From Thermosphaera aggregans DSM 11486 (GTDB lineage: Archaea; Thermoproteota; Thermoprotei_A; Sulfolobales; Desulfurococcaceae), in the NCBI RefSeq assembly GCF_000092185.1, contig NC_014160.1:744001-808000 (forward strand): 64,000 nucleotides of DNA. Direction: 5' to 3'. The notes below the pieces were generated by a model. That model ran no database searches. It had not been told where the DNA came from and saw nothing but the letters and a program-made list of their open reading frames with translations. Position numbers and translations under genes: made by a program. Of this stretch, positions 17,579-26,060 are shown piece by piece. Each line of letters starts with the position of its first letter. Position 1 is the first letter of the stretch.

Positions 17579-18427
17579 TCACCAGTAATCGCTAGCGCAG
17601 TCACAGGCTAGCTCGCACAGCCAGTGCTTAACGTACAGGGGTGTTGAACCATCGGTGGTGGACTTGCTCCTCCTGTTCCTGTAAGCTACCAGGTTGTCCG
17701 CGACTACCAGCATACCGGTTAACGCGTTTAAGAGTATGAAGTCGTGAACCCTGTCCGCGCTCTTGGGGGCGTCTGAAGTCCTCGCCAACTCTTCGACGAA
17801 GTCGGTGCAGAAGTTCCCCTCGCGCACAACCCTGCTCTCGGGCTTTTTAGAGAGGATTTCGCAGAGCTCGTGCCCCCTGCACACTGCTCTCACCTGCTCG
17901 ATCACGGAGTAGTTGATTTTCTCCAAGACCTCCCTTAGGAACTCTTTCTTACACCTATCATCTCTTACTTTCGCGGGGTGTCTGCTCTCCATTGCAGCGT
18001 GATGCCTGGCTATTACTCTGGCGGCGAGCCTCGCCCTCCTTCTAGCGTTGGAGTCTTCAATGTTGCTTGACAGGTGATATATCAGGATGCCCGCCACTAT
18101 TTCATGCTGGGGGAATGTCAGCTTTAACTCCTCCGCGCGTTGTTTTCTCTGAAACTCTTCAACATACTTTCTCGAAGCCTTACCTATGTCGTGCAGTAGG
18201 CCTATCGCTTTCGCGAACTCGAGCAGTTCCCCTCTCTCCCAGTTGAAGGTGTCTCTCGTCTTCTCCTCGAGCACTCTCAGCCTGTTGCTGAACAACACCT
18301 CTATTTCAATGCTCGTCTGGGCCAGGTGGTCGAGGAGCGGCTCATGATAGGGTTTGCCATCCTTTACTTCTAAGTAGGCTAAAGGGGTCTGCAGGAGTTT
18401 GTTCAACTCTTCACACCCGCTACTCAT
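17579..18427 (-). CDS. cas3'': CRISPR-associated HD nuclease Cas3''
   Basis: The separate nuclease half of Cas3 found in type I-A systems; it degrades target DNA after Cascade binding. HD-domain metal ligands are visible: LLDHLAQTS, then GLLHDIGKAS (the HD pair, about residues 77-78), FPQHEIVAG and IARHHAAM. 282 residues, normal. Cysteines cluster near the C-terminus (WLCELACDCASDYW). Its ATG overlaps the stop of the helicase gene by 8 bases, so the two halves are made together and can act as a unit. Confidence 0.92.
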   Translation of the reverse strand: MSSGCEELNKLLQTPLAYLEVKDGKPYHEPLLDHLAQTSIEIEVLFSNRLRVLEEKTRDTFNWERGELLEFAKAIGLLHDIGKASRKYVEEFQRKQRAEELKLTFPQHEIVAGILIYHLSSNIEDSNARRRARLAARVIARHHAAMESRHPAKVRDDRCKKEFLREVLEKINYSVIEQVRAVCRGHELCEILSKKPESRVVREGNFCTDFVEELARTSDAPKSADRVHDFILLNALTGMLVVADNLVAYRNRRSKSTTDGSTPLYVKHWLCELACDCASDYW

Positions 18428-20234
18428 GCTTGATCACCAGCCCGATGCCGGGCTCGTAGCACTCCTTCCTCAGGAGCAGGGCAAAGTACCTTGCCACTTC
18501 CTCACTGTTCCCCTGGGCGACCTTGTACAGGTCGCCAGGGTGGTCGAGGAAGTGTTTTCCGGGGAAGCCCTCTCTGCTTAACATCTTCAAGCTGATCTTC
18601 TCTGAGGGTTTCTCAACCCATTTCTCGTTATCGTAGTCGAAGCCCAACACTTTCGCCCTTCCATCGGGGTAGTACTCTAGGCAGGGTTTATTGTTCCTAA
18701 CCAGCTCCCTCTCCTTCCGCACCAACCACTCGAAGTCGACGTCGACGTAGTCGTAGTCGCCGTTCAACGGCACCGCGAGCCTGACTTGAACGGTCTTCCT
18801 GAAAAAGCCCTCCTCGCCGAAGAGATTTTGAATCTTTTTAAACACTTCAAAGGAGGTATCGCTCTCTAAATAGCTCTTCAGCATTTCCTCGTAGGTCTTC
18901 TCCTTGAAGGAAGTCGCAGCCGGGGGCGGCACAGCGCTCTCCAAGATTTCCGTGAAGCTCACCCTCCCCTCTTCCTCATCCGTCCCGAGTAGCCGCCAGT
19001 CAACGGCCTTGCCTGCTTTCAAGAACTGATTTAATCCTTCGAGTGTTTTGACAACTCTTTCAGCGCTGTAGACGTCTACCCTGTCCTTGGACCCGCTCTC
19101 CGGCTCGATCACGTAGACCCGGGCCCCATTCTCCCTGCATTTCTCGAAAATTCTCGAGCCCTCCCTGCACAGTCTTCCAGCTCTCTGCGCCAGGTTCTCG
19201 ACGGGGGCTGCGTCGGTTATCAGTATTGAAGCGTTTGTTTCAACCCCTGCCTCTATAACCTGGGTGCTGACGATGACTCCCCCCTCGCTCATTATGTCGT
19301 TCATTCTCTGAACAGCCCTCTCCCTGTCAGCAGTGCTGAGCCTTCCGTGGATGAGGAGCAGCCTGTCCCTCCCCCCTAGCCTCCTCTCGAGCTTGTAGAA
19401 GGTTTCAACAGCCTTCTCCACCGTGTTCCTGACCACCAGGACGACGCCGCCCTCGTCCACGGTTTTCAACGCCTCGTCAACCACTCCCTCCATCTTGTCC
19501 GCCTTCACTATCTCTGTCGCCCATTTAATGCTGTTTGCCTCCTCATACTCTTCATCACACACCTCGTGTAGTTCAACCCTCGGGTTGCTCCGCAGCTTCT
19601 CCAGCTGCCTGTTTCCCGCGCAGCTCACGTACACTAGTGGAACCCTGCCTTCCCCGGCCATTTTGCCGGCTACTTCTCCCACAACGTTAGTGTTCATCGT
19701 GGCTGTTTCAACAGCGACCGGTGTTTTAAGCCTTACCAGGGCGTTGATGGCGGCGTGGATCATGGGGAGTGATAGTGATTCGTCAACGTCTCCGAGATAC
19801 ATGTGTGCTTCATCGAAAACCACGGTTGACGTGAGAATGGATGATAAGGGGACGTAGTAGTGGCCGGGGCTGACATCCCCCATCACCTTGTTGAACTCCG
19901 CCACCGGCGCCTTGTACAGGTTCATCACGAAGCTGTCAAGCGTGGTCACCACGAGCTCTCTGAGGAAGAATGGGGATTTCACCGCGCCGGGTAAGCGCCC
20001 CTGTGACTGGTAGCCTGTTCTAAACCCTTTCCCCTCGAACTTCTCCACGTATATTTTCTCGACAAGGGATTTCAAAGGAACCGTGTGGATTAGGCCGGCG
20101 CTAACCCCCTTCTCCATCATCCGCCTCAGGATTTCGAGCGAGGCAAGGGTTTTCCCATACCCGGTTGGGGCTATGAGGATGGCTTTTCCATGCTCCTGGA
20201 AAAGCTGGAGGAAAACGCTTATGCCTTTCCTCAC
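18420..20234 (-). CDS. cas3': CRISPR-associated helicase Cas3'
   Basis: SF2 helicase that unwinds the target for the HD nuclease. Walker A is IAPTGYGKTLAS (about residues 20-31), the DEAH box is VFDEAHMY, motif III-like ETATMNT follows, and motif VI-like AQRAGRLCREG closes the second RecA domain. 604 residues with a C-terminal extension of about 200 residues. GTG start 4 bases after the csa4 stop. Helicase and nuclease are split, as usual in I-A. Confidence 0.93.
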   Translation of the reverse strand: MRKGISVFLQLFQEHGKAILIAPTGYGKTLASLEILRRMMEKGVSAGLIHTVPLKSLVEKIYVEKFEGKGFRTGYQSQGRLPGAVKSPFFLRELVVTTLDSFVMNLYKAPVAEFNKVMGDVSPGHYYVPLSSILTSTVVFDEAHMYLGDVDESLSLPMIHAAINALVRLKTPVAVETATMNTNVVGEVAGKMAGEGRVPLVYVSCAGNRQLEKLRSNPRVELHEVCDEEYEEANSIKWATEIVKADKMEGVVDEALKTVDEGGVVLVVRNTVEKAVETFYKLERRLGGRDRLLLIHGRLSTADRERAVQRMNDIMSEGGVIVSTQVIEAGVETNASILITDAAPVENLAQRAGRLCREGSRIFEKCRENGARVYVIEPESGSKDRVDVYSAERVVKTLEGLNQFLKAGKAVDWRLLGTDEEEGRVSFTEILESAVPPPAATSFKEKTYEEMLKSYLESDTSFEVFKKIQNLFGEEGFFRKTVQVRLAVPLNGDYDYVDVDFEWLVRKERELVRNNKPCLEYYPDGRAKVLGFDYDNEKWVEKPSEKISLKMLSREGFPGKHFLDHPGDLYKVAQGNSEEVARYFALLLRKECYEPGIGLVIKHE

Positions 20235-20240
20235 GCCTGA

Positions 20241-21401
20241 CTACCCCAGGATTCTCGTGATATAGTATAGTGTTTCCCTTGCCGCAGCCCCTGCTGATTT
20301 GACTGATTTGAGACCTTGGAGCTGGCCGGCCCTATCCGCTACCACTACTAAGTCTCTCGAACACTCAACCAGCGTGTCGAGCGACCCGGTCTCCATATAC
20401 TTGTAGAAGGAGTTGAGGCATTTAGCGGACGCGGATTTCGCAGTATTCTTGAAGTCGGAGTCTTCGGATTTAATACTGCTCGATACGAGCCAGCTCATCG
20501 TGTTAAGTAGTTTGATCGAATTCTTCTCCCCCAGCCTCTTAAGTATCCATGAGATGCTGGCTGGTGTCGCAGAGATTAAGAGGGGCCTGTTCCCGGAGGC
20601 GTCAACCCTTGTTAGCAGGAAGGTTTCAAACCCGTCTGCCTTAACGATCGTGTCGAGGTCAGCGGACAGTTCGTTAGCGAGCTCTTTTATCTGTGCAACG
20701 TACATTAGCAGTGAGAGCAGGATGGCCTGGTCAACGCTCACTCCCCCCAGCTCAATGGCCACATTGTTTATCAAGCCCTGTATTCTGCTCACTTTTTCAT
20801 CTCTGACAGCGTAGAACAGGTTGTAGACTTTTCGCGACAGCTCCAGTGATGCTGGCGATGTATCAGGGATCAAGTATATTTCCGTGCTCCTCCTCCCATC
20901 CCTGAGCACGGAGATTAGCGAGATTATTGATCCAACCGTCGCGATCAGGAGTGAGCTTACCCGCGTGTTTCGTATTTTTGACTGATGCCTGTAGTAGCTG
21001 AACACGTAGGTTTTAAGAAACATTGGCACCTGCACGGGTGTTGCTAGCTTATCCAGCGGCAGGGTTTTCAAGGCATTTTTAACGCCTTGGCAGGTTAGCT
21101 TATCGCCCTCGCCGATAATGCCTGCGGAGGCTAAAATGCTCTTATCCTTAGGAGAGCCAGCGGTGTATAGTTTCGGCACCGGCTTGCCCTCGGTGCACAC
21201 GTCGTTTAGGAAGCTTGATAAAGCGTTGCTGATCGTTGCGTACTCCTCGCTGCTCAGCTGGATAACGTTGGTGGCTATGCCGGTTAGGATTCTGCGCTTC
21301 AATTCCTCGGGTATTTCGCTCATTATGGATGCTAGCGCGGCTAGCTGGAAGTTCCTGCCAATGCTTTTCTCATCGAAAAGCTCTATAACTACACTGCTCA
21401 T
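20241..21401 (-). CDS. cas8a2: Type I-A large subunit Cas8a2 (Csa4)
   Basis: 386 residues, mostly helical, placed between cas5 and cas3'. I identify it by position and size: Csa4/Cas8a2 is the PAM-sensing large subunit of the I-A Cascade and has little sequence conservation. The N-terminus (SSVVIELFDEKSIGRNFQLAA) and the repeated short helices agree with the family. The ATG overlaps the cas5 stop (ATGA). In Sulfolobus I-A operons this gene usually follows cas3'', so the order here differs. Confidence 0.8.
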   Translation of the reverse strand: MSSVVIELFDEKSIGRNFQLAALASIMSEIPEELKRRILTGIATNVIQLSSEEYATISNALSSFLNDVCTEGKPVPKLYTAGSPKDKSILASAGIIGEGDKLTCQGVKNALKTLPLDKLATPVQVPMFLKTYVFSYYRHQSKIRNTRVSSLLIATVGSIISLISVLRDGRRSTEIYLIPDTSPASLELSRKVYNLFYAVRDEKVSRIQGLINNVAIELGGVSVDQAILLSLLMYVAQIKELANELSADLDTIVKADGFETFLLTRVDASGNRPLLISATPASISWILKRLGEKNSIKLLNTMSWLVSSSIKSEDSDFKNTAKSASAKCLNSFYKYMETGSLDTLVECSRDLVVVADRAGQLQGLKSVKSAGAAARETLYYITRILG

Positions 21402-22303
21402 ATTCCCACGCTCGTGAACTCTTGCTTAAACTCTCGGGGTGCGTAGGCTTTACACGGGTGTTTAACCCTCAGCCATTTACCGGTTGGGAGGGAGTAGGGC
21501 TTGAGGAGTGTGTTGGAGGCTGATTCTGAGGGGATGTAGAAGAGCCTCGGGCTGTAATCCAGGTACGGGAGGGTTATTTGCGGAATAATCTCCTCCGGGT
21601 CCACGCACTCGCTAGGCACGTACTGGATCGTTCTGATTTTACCCCCCGGATTCACTATCTCGGGGTTTTTCTCGTAGCCGGTTAAGTCGTGATCGACTGC
21701 TACTATCCCTTCCTTCGATCCCACTCTCGTTACTCCATGTACAGCTTGCCGCGCAGCTGAATCCAGGTCTTCCTCGTCAACCCGCACCCCGTTTTCCCGC
21801 AGGTTTTTCAAGAGTTTATCAACGTCTAAGACCCATGTCATGTAGAGTTTCACCCCGGGGGCGTAGGTGGCTCCTATTGCTTGAACCGGGAATATCCTGG
21901 GCAGTGATTCTCCGTAAAACTTCTCGGTGAATGGTTCAGCCCGCATCCTATCCGCCTCTGACTCCCCCTTGTATATTGATGCGTGTATCTTGGATGGTTC
22001 CTGGTGCATTACTAAACCTCCTTCTCCAGCCACCCCGGCTGACGCGGCCAGGGTGGAGTCTAGGAATGCTTTCATTGTTTTGCTCACCAGGTAGCCGTTC
22101 TTATAGGCTTTGTCCTCGGGCAACGAGTCCGCGAGGCCCAGCATTCTTGCTAAGGGATAGCTGAAAGCGCCCACAATGGTTGTAGGAGGGGGAAGGATGT
22201 ACGAGGGCTGTGCGGCCGAGACCTCCTTATATCTTACTGTAAACCCCCATGAAAGGGTTATTGAGGTGTAAAAAACACGTATGTTTTGACTCAAGGGTTT
22301 CAC
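21398..22303 (-). CDS. cas5: Cascade subunit Cas5 (type I-A)
   Basis: RAMP-fold protein that binds the 5' handle of crRNA at the foot of Cascade. The N-terminus has the family pattern: TLSWGFTVRYKEVSAAQPSY, then LPPPTTIVGAFSYPLARMLG (the PPPTTxxGA motif). 301 residues, longer than small Cas5 proteins because of an inserted middle region. GTG start overlapping the cas7 stop (GTGA). Confidence 0.93.
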   Translation of the reverse strand: MKPLSQNIRVFYTSITLSWGFTVRYKEVSAAQPSYILPPPTTIVGAFSYPLARMLGLADSLPEDKAYKNGYLVSKTMKAFLDSTLAASAGVAGEGGLVMHQEPSKIHASIYKGESEADRMRAEPFTEKFYGESLPRIFPVQAIGATYAPGVKLYMTWVLDVDKLLKNLRENGVRVDEEDLDSAARQAVHGVTRVGSKEGIVAVDHDLTGYEKNPEIVNPGGKIRTIQYVPSECVDPEEIIPQITLPYLDYSPRLFYIPSESASNTLLKPYSLPTGKWLRVKHPCKAYAPREFKQEFTSVGI

Positions 22304-23394
22304 CCTAAGGGCTTGTTTATGCTCATAACTTTCTCTTTAGCCTTCGACAGGGCCTCAGCAGGCGTAGACGTTTTCTCGAACGTAACATTTTTAACCTCGG
22401 GCTTTACCACGGGCTCCTGTAAATACCCGGCCTCTCCGTTGTACCCGTACATGTTGACGATCAGGCTGTTGCCGAGGCTCTTGGCCAGTGCTACGGCTCT
22501 CTCATAGCTCTTGACCATGTAGTCCTTGGTCAGCCCCGGTGATACATTGTATTCCACCGGACCTCTCGAATAAGCCACGAGAATGCTGCGCACGTCCCAT
22601 TGAGGCATGTACCTGGTTCTCTTAGCTCCGAACAAGACTCCTTCGACCAGGACGGTTAGCGCGTCAATCGCTGCTTCTATCCTGCTTGCGCGTTGCTTTT
22701 CAAGCTCTTCATCTCTGATCCTCGGGTCCAGTGAGACTTTCCCAATGTCGGAGATCACTAGTTGCGCTGTGAGCGTGTACAGCGCACTGCTGCTTTCCAC
22801 GTAGAAGAGTGCCTGCTCTCCCTTCTTAGCTTCTGGCGTGTATCTAACATGTAGTTGTGGGGATAGGCTCGCGCCTCCCGTTATTAGCGCGTCCAGGGCG
22901 GGTATCAGGTATGCGAACCTGATCGCCGAGGTTCTCTTAACCAATTTCTCCGTGTAGAGGAATCCTCCGACGTCCGCGACAACGCTTGTCTTTAGAATTG
23001 TTTTCTCCACTTCCGCGAGCTCCAATTTCTTCAGCATGTCCAGGGCTTCAACCTCGTCCTTGGCTTTCAACGCTTTGGCCAATTCTTTTGCATAATAGTT
23101 TTTAATTATGTTTTCATCGGAGAACTTCATGAAGAATCCTTGCGCATCCATCTCGGTTACCGGTAGCCCTTTCTGGGACGCTATGTGTGCTAGTAGTGTT
23201 TGATAGGCGTGGGCTAGGGATTCGCCGCTGACGGCTGGAACATATATTATTGAGTACCCGCTCTCCGACGGCACGACTACGGGGGCTTTCCTGTGCCTCG
23301 TGTAGTTTCCAACGCTCTCAGCCATGTTTAACGCTTCAGCGTTGACTAGTATTCTAGCGGTCAGGCTCAAGTTTTGAACGTGGAGATCCGCCAT
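22300..23394 (-). CDS. cas7: Cascade backbone subunit Cas7 (Csa2)
   Basis: Forms the helical filament along the crRNA. 364 residues. The N-terminus reads LSLTARILVNAEALNMAESV GNYTRHRKAP with the RHRKAP basic stretch typical of Csa2, followed by VPAVSGESLAHAYQ, the usual helix after the first strand. A repeated-Lys tail ends the protein. It lies 4 bases after csa5 and overlaps cas5. Usually the most abundant subunit of the complex, which fits its place near the operon start. Confidence 0.95.
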   Translation of the reverse strand: MADLHVQNLSLTARILVNAEALNMAESVGNYTRHRKAPVVVPSESGYSIIYVPAVSGESLAHAYQTLLAHIASQKGLPVTEMDAQGFFMKFSDENIIKNYYAKELAKALKAKDEVEALDMLKKLELAEVEKTILKTSVVADVGGFLYTEKLVKRTSAIRFAYLIPALDALITGGASLSPQLHVRYTPEAKKGEQALFYVESSSALYTLTAQLVISDIGKVSLDPRIRDEELEKQRASRIEAAIDALTVLVEGVLFGAKRTRYMPQWDVRSILVAYSRGPVEYNVSPGLTKDYMVKSYERAVALAKSLGNSLIVNMYGYNGEAGYLQEPVVKPEVKNVTFEKTSTPAEALSKAKEKVMSINKPLG

Positions 23395-23398
23395 GCTA

Positions 23399-23722
23399 TC
23401 ACCCTCCTGCTTGGGATGTTTCGAAAGTCTTTATCTTAGCGTATGCTTTCAGCGATAGCTCCCTCGCCATCTTGATGACCTGTTCCCGGGGCTTGGAGCT
23501 GATTACTGCTAGCAGAGTGTTGAGGGACTTGTCGAGTTCTTGGAAGTCGATGCTCGGGCATTTCGACTCCGGCTTCTCGCATATTGTGATGAAGGATCTT
23601 ACAGCGTCCCGCAGAGCCTCCATTATGGAGATTTCGTCGATAGCGTTTCCGAGCCTGTCGATGTAGCTGTAGTCTTTCTGGGAGCCCAGGTAGGCTAGGA
23701 TGCTTACTATGGGCTCGAACAT
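23399..23722 (-). CDS. csa5: Cascade small subunit Csa5 (Cas11a)
   Basis: 107 residues, all-helical, with the size and position of Csa5, the small subunit of I-A Cascade that lines the target-strand path. First gene of the interference operon. GAGGTGG stands 6 bases before the ATG. The promoter TATA box (CTTAAATAAT, about 23760-23769) and three operator copies are directly upstream. Confidence 0.85.
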   Translation of the reverse strand: MFEPIVSILAYLGSQKDYSYIDRLGNAIDEISIMEALRDAVRSFITICEKPESKCPSIDFQELDKSLNTLLAVISSKPREQVIKMARELSLKAYAKIKTFETSQAGG

Positions 23723-23759
23723 GGTTCCACCTCATCTCACTTTGTTTTTCGTCGTTTCT

Positions 23760-23858
23760 ATTATTTAAGGTTATCGCTGTTTCACTTGATGAAATATTTC
23801 ATTTTCTGAAACGCGTGAACGGTTTTGAATCATCATAGTTTGTTTCAGATTGTGAAAT
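23760..23858 (-). promoter_or_regulatory. Interference operon promoter with three copies of a 17-bp palindromic operator
   Basis: The motif GTTTCA-N5-TGAAAT occurs three times: 23779-23795 (N5 = CTTGA), 23796-23812 on the other strand (N5 = GAAAA) and 23842-23858 (N5 = GATTG). The first two are directly abutted, 17 bp centre to centre. They lie just upstream of the TATA box CTTAAATAAT (23760-23769) of csa5. The pattern of half-sites TTTCA/TGAAA is that of a dimeric winged-helix regulator. The neighbouring csa3 gene, which ends at 23861, is the obvious candidate; in Sulfolobus Csa3a/Csa3b regulate cas operons (known). Confidence 0.75.
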
Positions 23859-23860
23859 GT

Positions 23861-24493
23861 TCACAACAGCTGGTCGACCTGGGGGCAGAGGAGGTATTCG
23901 TCCCCCATCTTGCAGATCACTCCCTTATCCACCAGCTCGCGGAGCCTTCTAAGGACTGTGGGTTTGGGGAGGCCCAGCTTGCGTGACAGCTCCGCGAGGC
24001 TGGTTCTGCGTAGCACGGCTGTGTGCATTACTACCTCCCTGCTCTTCTCATCCAGTGCTACTAGTTTTTTCAAGGTTTTCAACGGTGCTTCCCAGGTTTT
24101 CTCGAAAGCCTCCCCCTCCACTACTATGTTGATCTTCTCGGCGTGCCTGCTACTCAGCATTAGGGCGGCTGTGAGCGCTGAGACCACGAGGATGCGGGGC
24201 CCTCCCGTCAGGTAGAGCTCTACACTGGCTTCGCCGGCTTCCCTGCTGAGGATTGAGTATATGGTTCGCACAAACCCATTCTTCTCTAGCCATTCCAGCG
24301 CGCAGTCGACGCCCATTGATATGCAAACTGTTTTCAGGGTTGTGTATGCTTTTTCAACGCGCTTCTCTCCTTCAGGCGTTTTCAGGGAGAGGAGTATGAT
24401 CTTGTCGTACTCTCTCCCGGAGATTCTTCTGAGGACGAAGTCTATGTCGAAGCCGAATGTTGCTACTAGCGTTTTCCTCTCGCTCATCGCCAT
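23861..24493 (-). CDS. csa3: CARF/winged-helix CRISPR regulator, Csa3-type
   Basis: 210 residues. N-terminal Rossmann-like CARF domain (FGFDIDFVLRRI at the nucleotide pocket, then the LYLTGGPRILVVSALTAAL strand-loop-helix), which in this family senses cyclic oligoadenylates. The C-terminal winged helix is TSLAELSRKLGLPKPTVLRR LRELVDKGVI, with recognition helix about residues 175-185. Transcribed toward the csa5 operon from the same strand, with the operator cluster directly behind its stop. The start ATG could be 24493 or the second Met. Confidence 0.88.
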   Translation of the reverse strand: MAMSERKTLVATFGFDIDFVLRRISGREYDKIILLSLKTPEGEKRVEKAYTTLKTVCISMGVDCALEWLEKNGFVRTIYSILSREAGEASVELYLTGGPRILVVSALTAALMLSSRHAEKINIVVEGEAFEKTWEAPLKTLKKLVALDEKSREVVMHTAVLRRTSLAELSRKLGLPKPTVLRRLRELVDKGVICKMGDEYLLCPQVDQLL

Positions 24494-24627
24494 CTCTCCG
24501 CGGCCAAGGGGTTTCGCAACCCGTGTCTAACACTACATGTATTGTCGAAAATATTTATTTCTAACGTGCTGGGCTGGGGATAGGTTTATGTTTAAGTGTT
24601 TAGTAATATAGGTATTAGGAGGCCGGC
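24494..24627. promoter_or_regulatory. Divergent promoters of the two csa3 genes
   Basis: An AT-rich stretch carries TATA-like elements in both directions: AAATATTTATTTC (about 24549-24561) serves the minus-strand csa3, and GTTTAGTAATATAGG (about 24598-24612) the plus-strand one. GGAGG stands 6 bases before the TTG at 24628. No copy of the GTTTCA/TGAAAT operator is seen here. Confidence 0.5.
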
Positions 24628-25254
24628 TTGAGGGTTTTCCTGTACCCTCTCGGGTTTCACGAGCACGCGGCCGTGAGGCTTCTCGTCGAGTACAGGGCTT
24701 CGAGAGATGATAAACTGGTAGTGTTTACCTGCAACCCTTTGTCAGCGGGCTCGCGGAGTGCTTTCGAATCGCTGAGGGCTGTGGCGGCTGCGCAGGGTTT
24801 TCCGGAGCCCGAGCTGGTGCTGGTTAACTGCTCCGACTACTTCGAATCCTTCAGCATTGTTAAGAAGCACCTGGCGCCTCTTACCGGCGAGTTCGTGCTG
24901 GAGATTGGCACGGGCCCCCGGCTCATAAGCCACGTGGTAACCCATGTGTTGATGTTTACGCGCCGGGGCTTCACCGTTCACTACCAGCCGGAGACCGGGG
25001 TTGACACTTCAACGGGGGTTTCAGCGGGGTTTCTGGGGGTTGTTTTGAACGGGCTGTCCTCTTCCGAGATGGAGGTTTTGAGCGCGCTCGGGACGGATGG
25101 GGCTTCGATCGCGGAGTTGGCGAGGATTCTGGGGAAGAGCGAGAAGACTGTTAGGAATATTGTCAGCATGCTCAGGTCTAAGGGGCTTGTGGAGAAGTCT
25201 GGGAGGTCTGAGCGGGTTTTCCTCACGCGTGCCGGGAGGGCGCTGGTCGCCTAG
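24628..25254 (+). CDS. csa3: Second CARF/winged-helix CRISPR regulator, Csa3-type
   Basis: 208 residues, TTG start with GGAGG at good spacing. CARF domain: FLYPLGFHEHAAVRLLVEYR at the N-terminus and LEIGTGPRLISHVVTHVLM as the ligand-binding loop. Winged helix: GASIAELARILGKSEKTVRN (recognition helix SEKTVRNIVSML). It differs from the other csa3 in length of loops and is likely the paralogue controlling the adaptation module, as Csa3a does in Sulfolobus (family knowledge, inferred here). Its TAG stop shares the tetranucleotide CTAG with the stop of the convergent cas4. Confidence 0.87.
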   Translation: MRVFLYPLGFHEHAAVRLLVEYRASRDDKLVVFTCNPLSAGSRSAFESLRAVAAAQGFPEPELVLVNCSDYFESFSIVKKHLAPLTGEFVLEIGTGPRLISHVVTHVLMFTRRGFTVHYQPETGVDTSTGVSAGFLGVVLNGLSSSEMEVLSALGTDGASIAELARILGKSEKTVRNIVSMLRSKGLVEKSGRSERVFLTRAGRALVA

Positions 25255-25756
25255 CTGTAAGGGCAGAACCTTGAGTACCAGCACCACTTGCACTTTGAGG
25301 GCTCGGGTCTTGTCGGGGGCGGCTTGTCCGAGGCGCTGAGCCTCGACGCTTTCTCGAGGAGTTTTCCCCTTCTTCGAGGATTTCACCGGTTACCTGGATC
25401 TCCAGCTTCTTCTCCCCGACTACCAGCTCAGCCTTCCTCACGTGTCTGATGCTGCGTGCGGCTATGTATAGTGAGGTTTTCAGCTGGGCTAGGTACCTGT
25501 CAATGCTTCTCGCCCTGAAGGCTTTCCGCTCAATTATCTTTACCCCGTTTCTCTCCCTGACCACTTCGTCTATTAGGGTGCGGTGGCCGTTTCTCGCAGC
25601 TAGTACTTGCCCCTTCCCCTTCTCCACTTTAACGTTTCTCCCGGCTTTCATGGAGTCTGTGGGCGGCTCGGCCACGTTGTATTTGAGTCTTATCCAGGCT
25701 ATTACGGGGCAGTAGACCATGTCTTTGACCATGGATGGTGTCGGGTTTTGATCCAT
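25251..25756 (-). pseudogene. cas4: Cas4 nuclease, broken by a one-base frameshift
   Basis: The frame from ATG 25756 gives a Cas4 N-terminus (MVYCPVIAWIRLKYNV with the first Fe-S Cys; IIERKAF and LAQLKTSLYIAA of the nuclease core) as far as EILEEG. Beyond about 25375 that frame becomes nonsense. The proper C-terminus, SKCKWCWYSRFCPYS with three Fe-S cysteines and a TAG at 25251-25253, is in another frame. One extra base in the GGGGAAAA run would restore a single 167-residue protein. So this is a real frameshift mutation, a programmed slip, or a sequencing error. Cas4 helps Cas1-Cas2 choose PAM-proximal spacers. The other Cas4-like gene, csa1, is intact. Confidence 0.85.
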
Positions 25757-25768
25757 TGTGTACGGCGT

Positions 25769-26056
25769 TTAAACCACTCTCAGGGTTTCTCTTTCAAGCT
25801 TGATCTGGCTTAGCGGGTTGCCGTAGTGCTTCATGTTTTTCAACGAGTACTCTAGGAGGGGGATTAAGTGTATTACGTCGTCGCTGTTTCTCACGAAGCC
25901 TGGGAGGGTTCTGTCGACGTCTTTCAGGGTTGCCGGCAGTATTGTGCCCGTGAAAACGCTTTTCTGTATTCTAACCAGTCCTTTAGACTGCAGGTAGGAT
26001 GCGAGCTTCAGCCTTGTGTTGTTGTCCGCTATGTCGTAGGCTATTAGTATGATCAT
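25769..26056 (-). CDS. cas2: Spacer acquisition protein Cas2
   Basis: 95 residues with the ferredoxin-like fold and the conserved aspartate in ILIAYDIADNNTR; SVFTGTI is the usual second-strand segment. Bridges two Cas1 dimers in the integration complex. It sits 4 bases after cas1 and 12 bases before the cas4 frame. Full length and intact. Confidence 0.95.
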   Translation of the reverse strand: MIILIAYDIADNNTRLKLASYLQSKGLVRIQKSVFTGTILPATLKDVDRTLPGFVRNSDDVIHLIPLLEYSLKNMKHYGNPLSQIKLERETLRVV

Positions 26057-26060
26057 TTTC

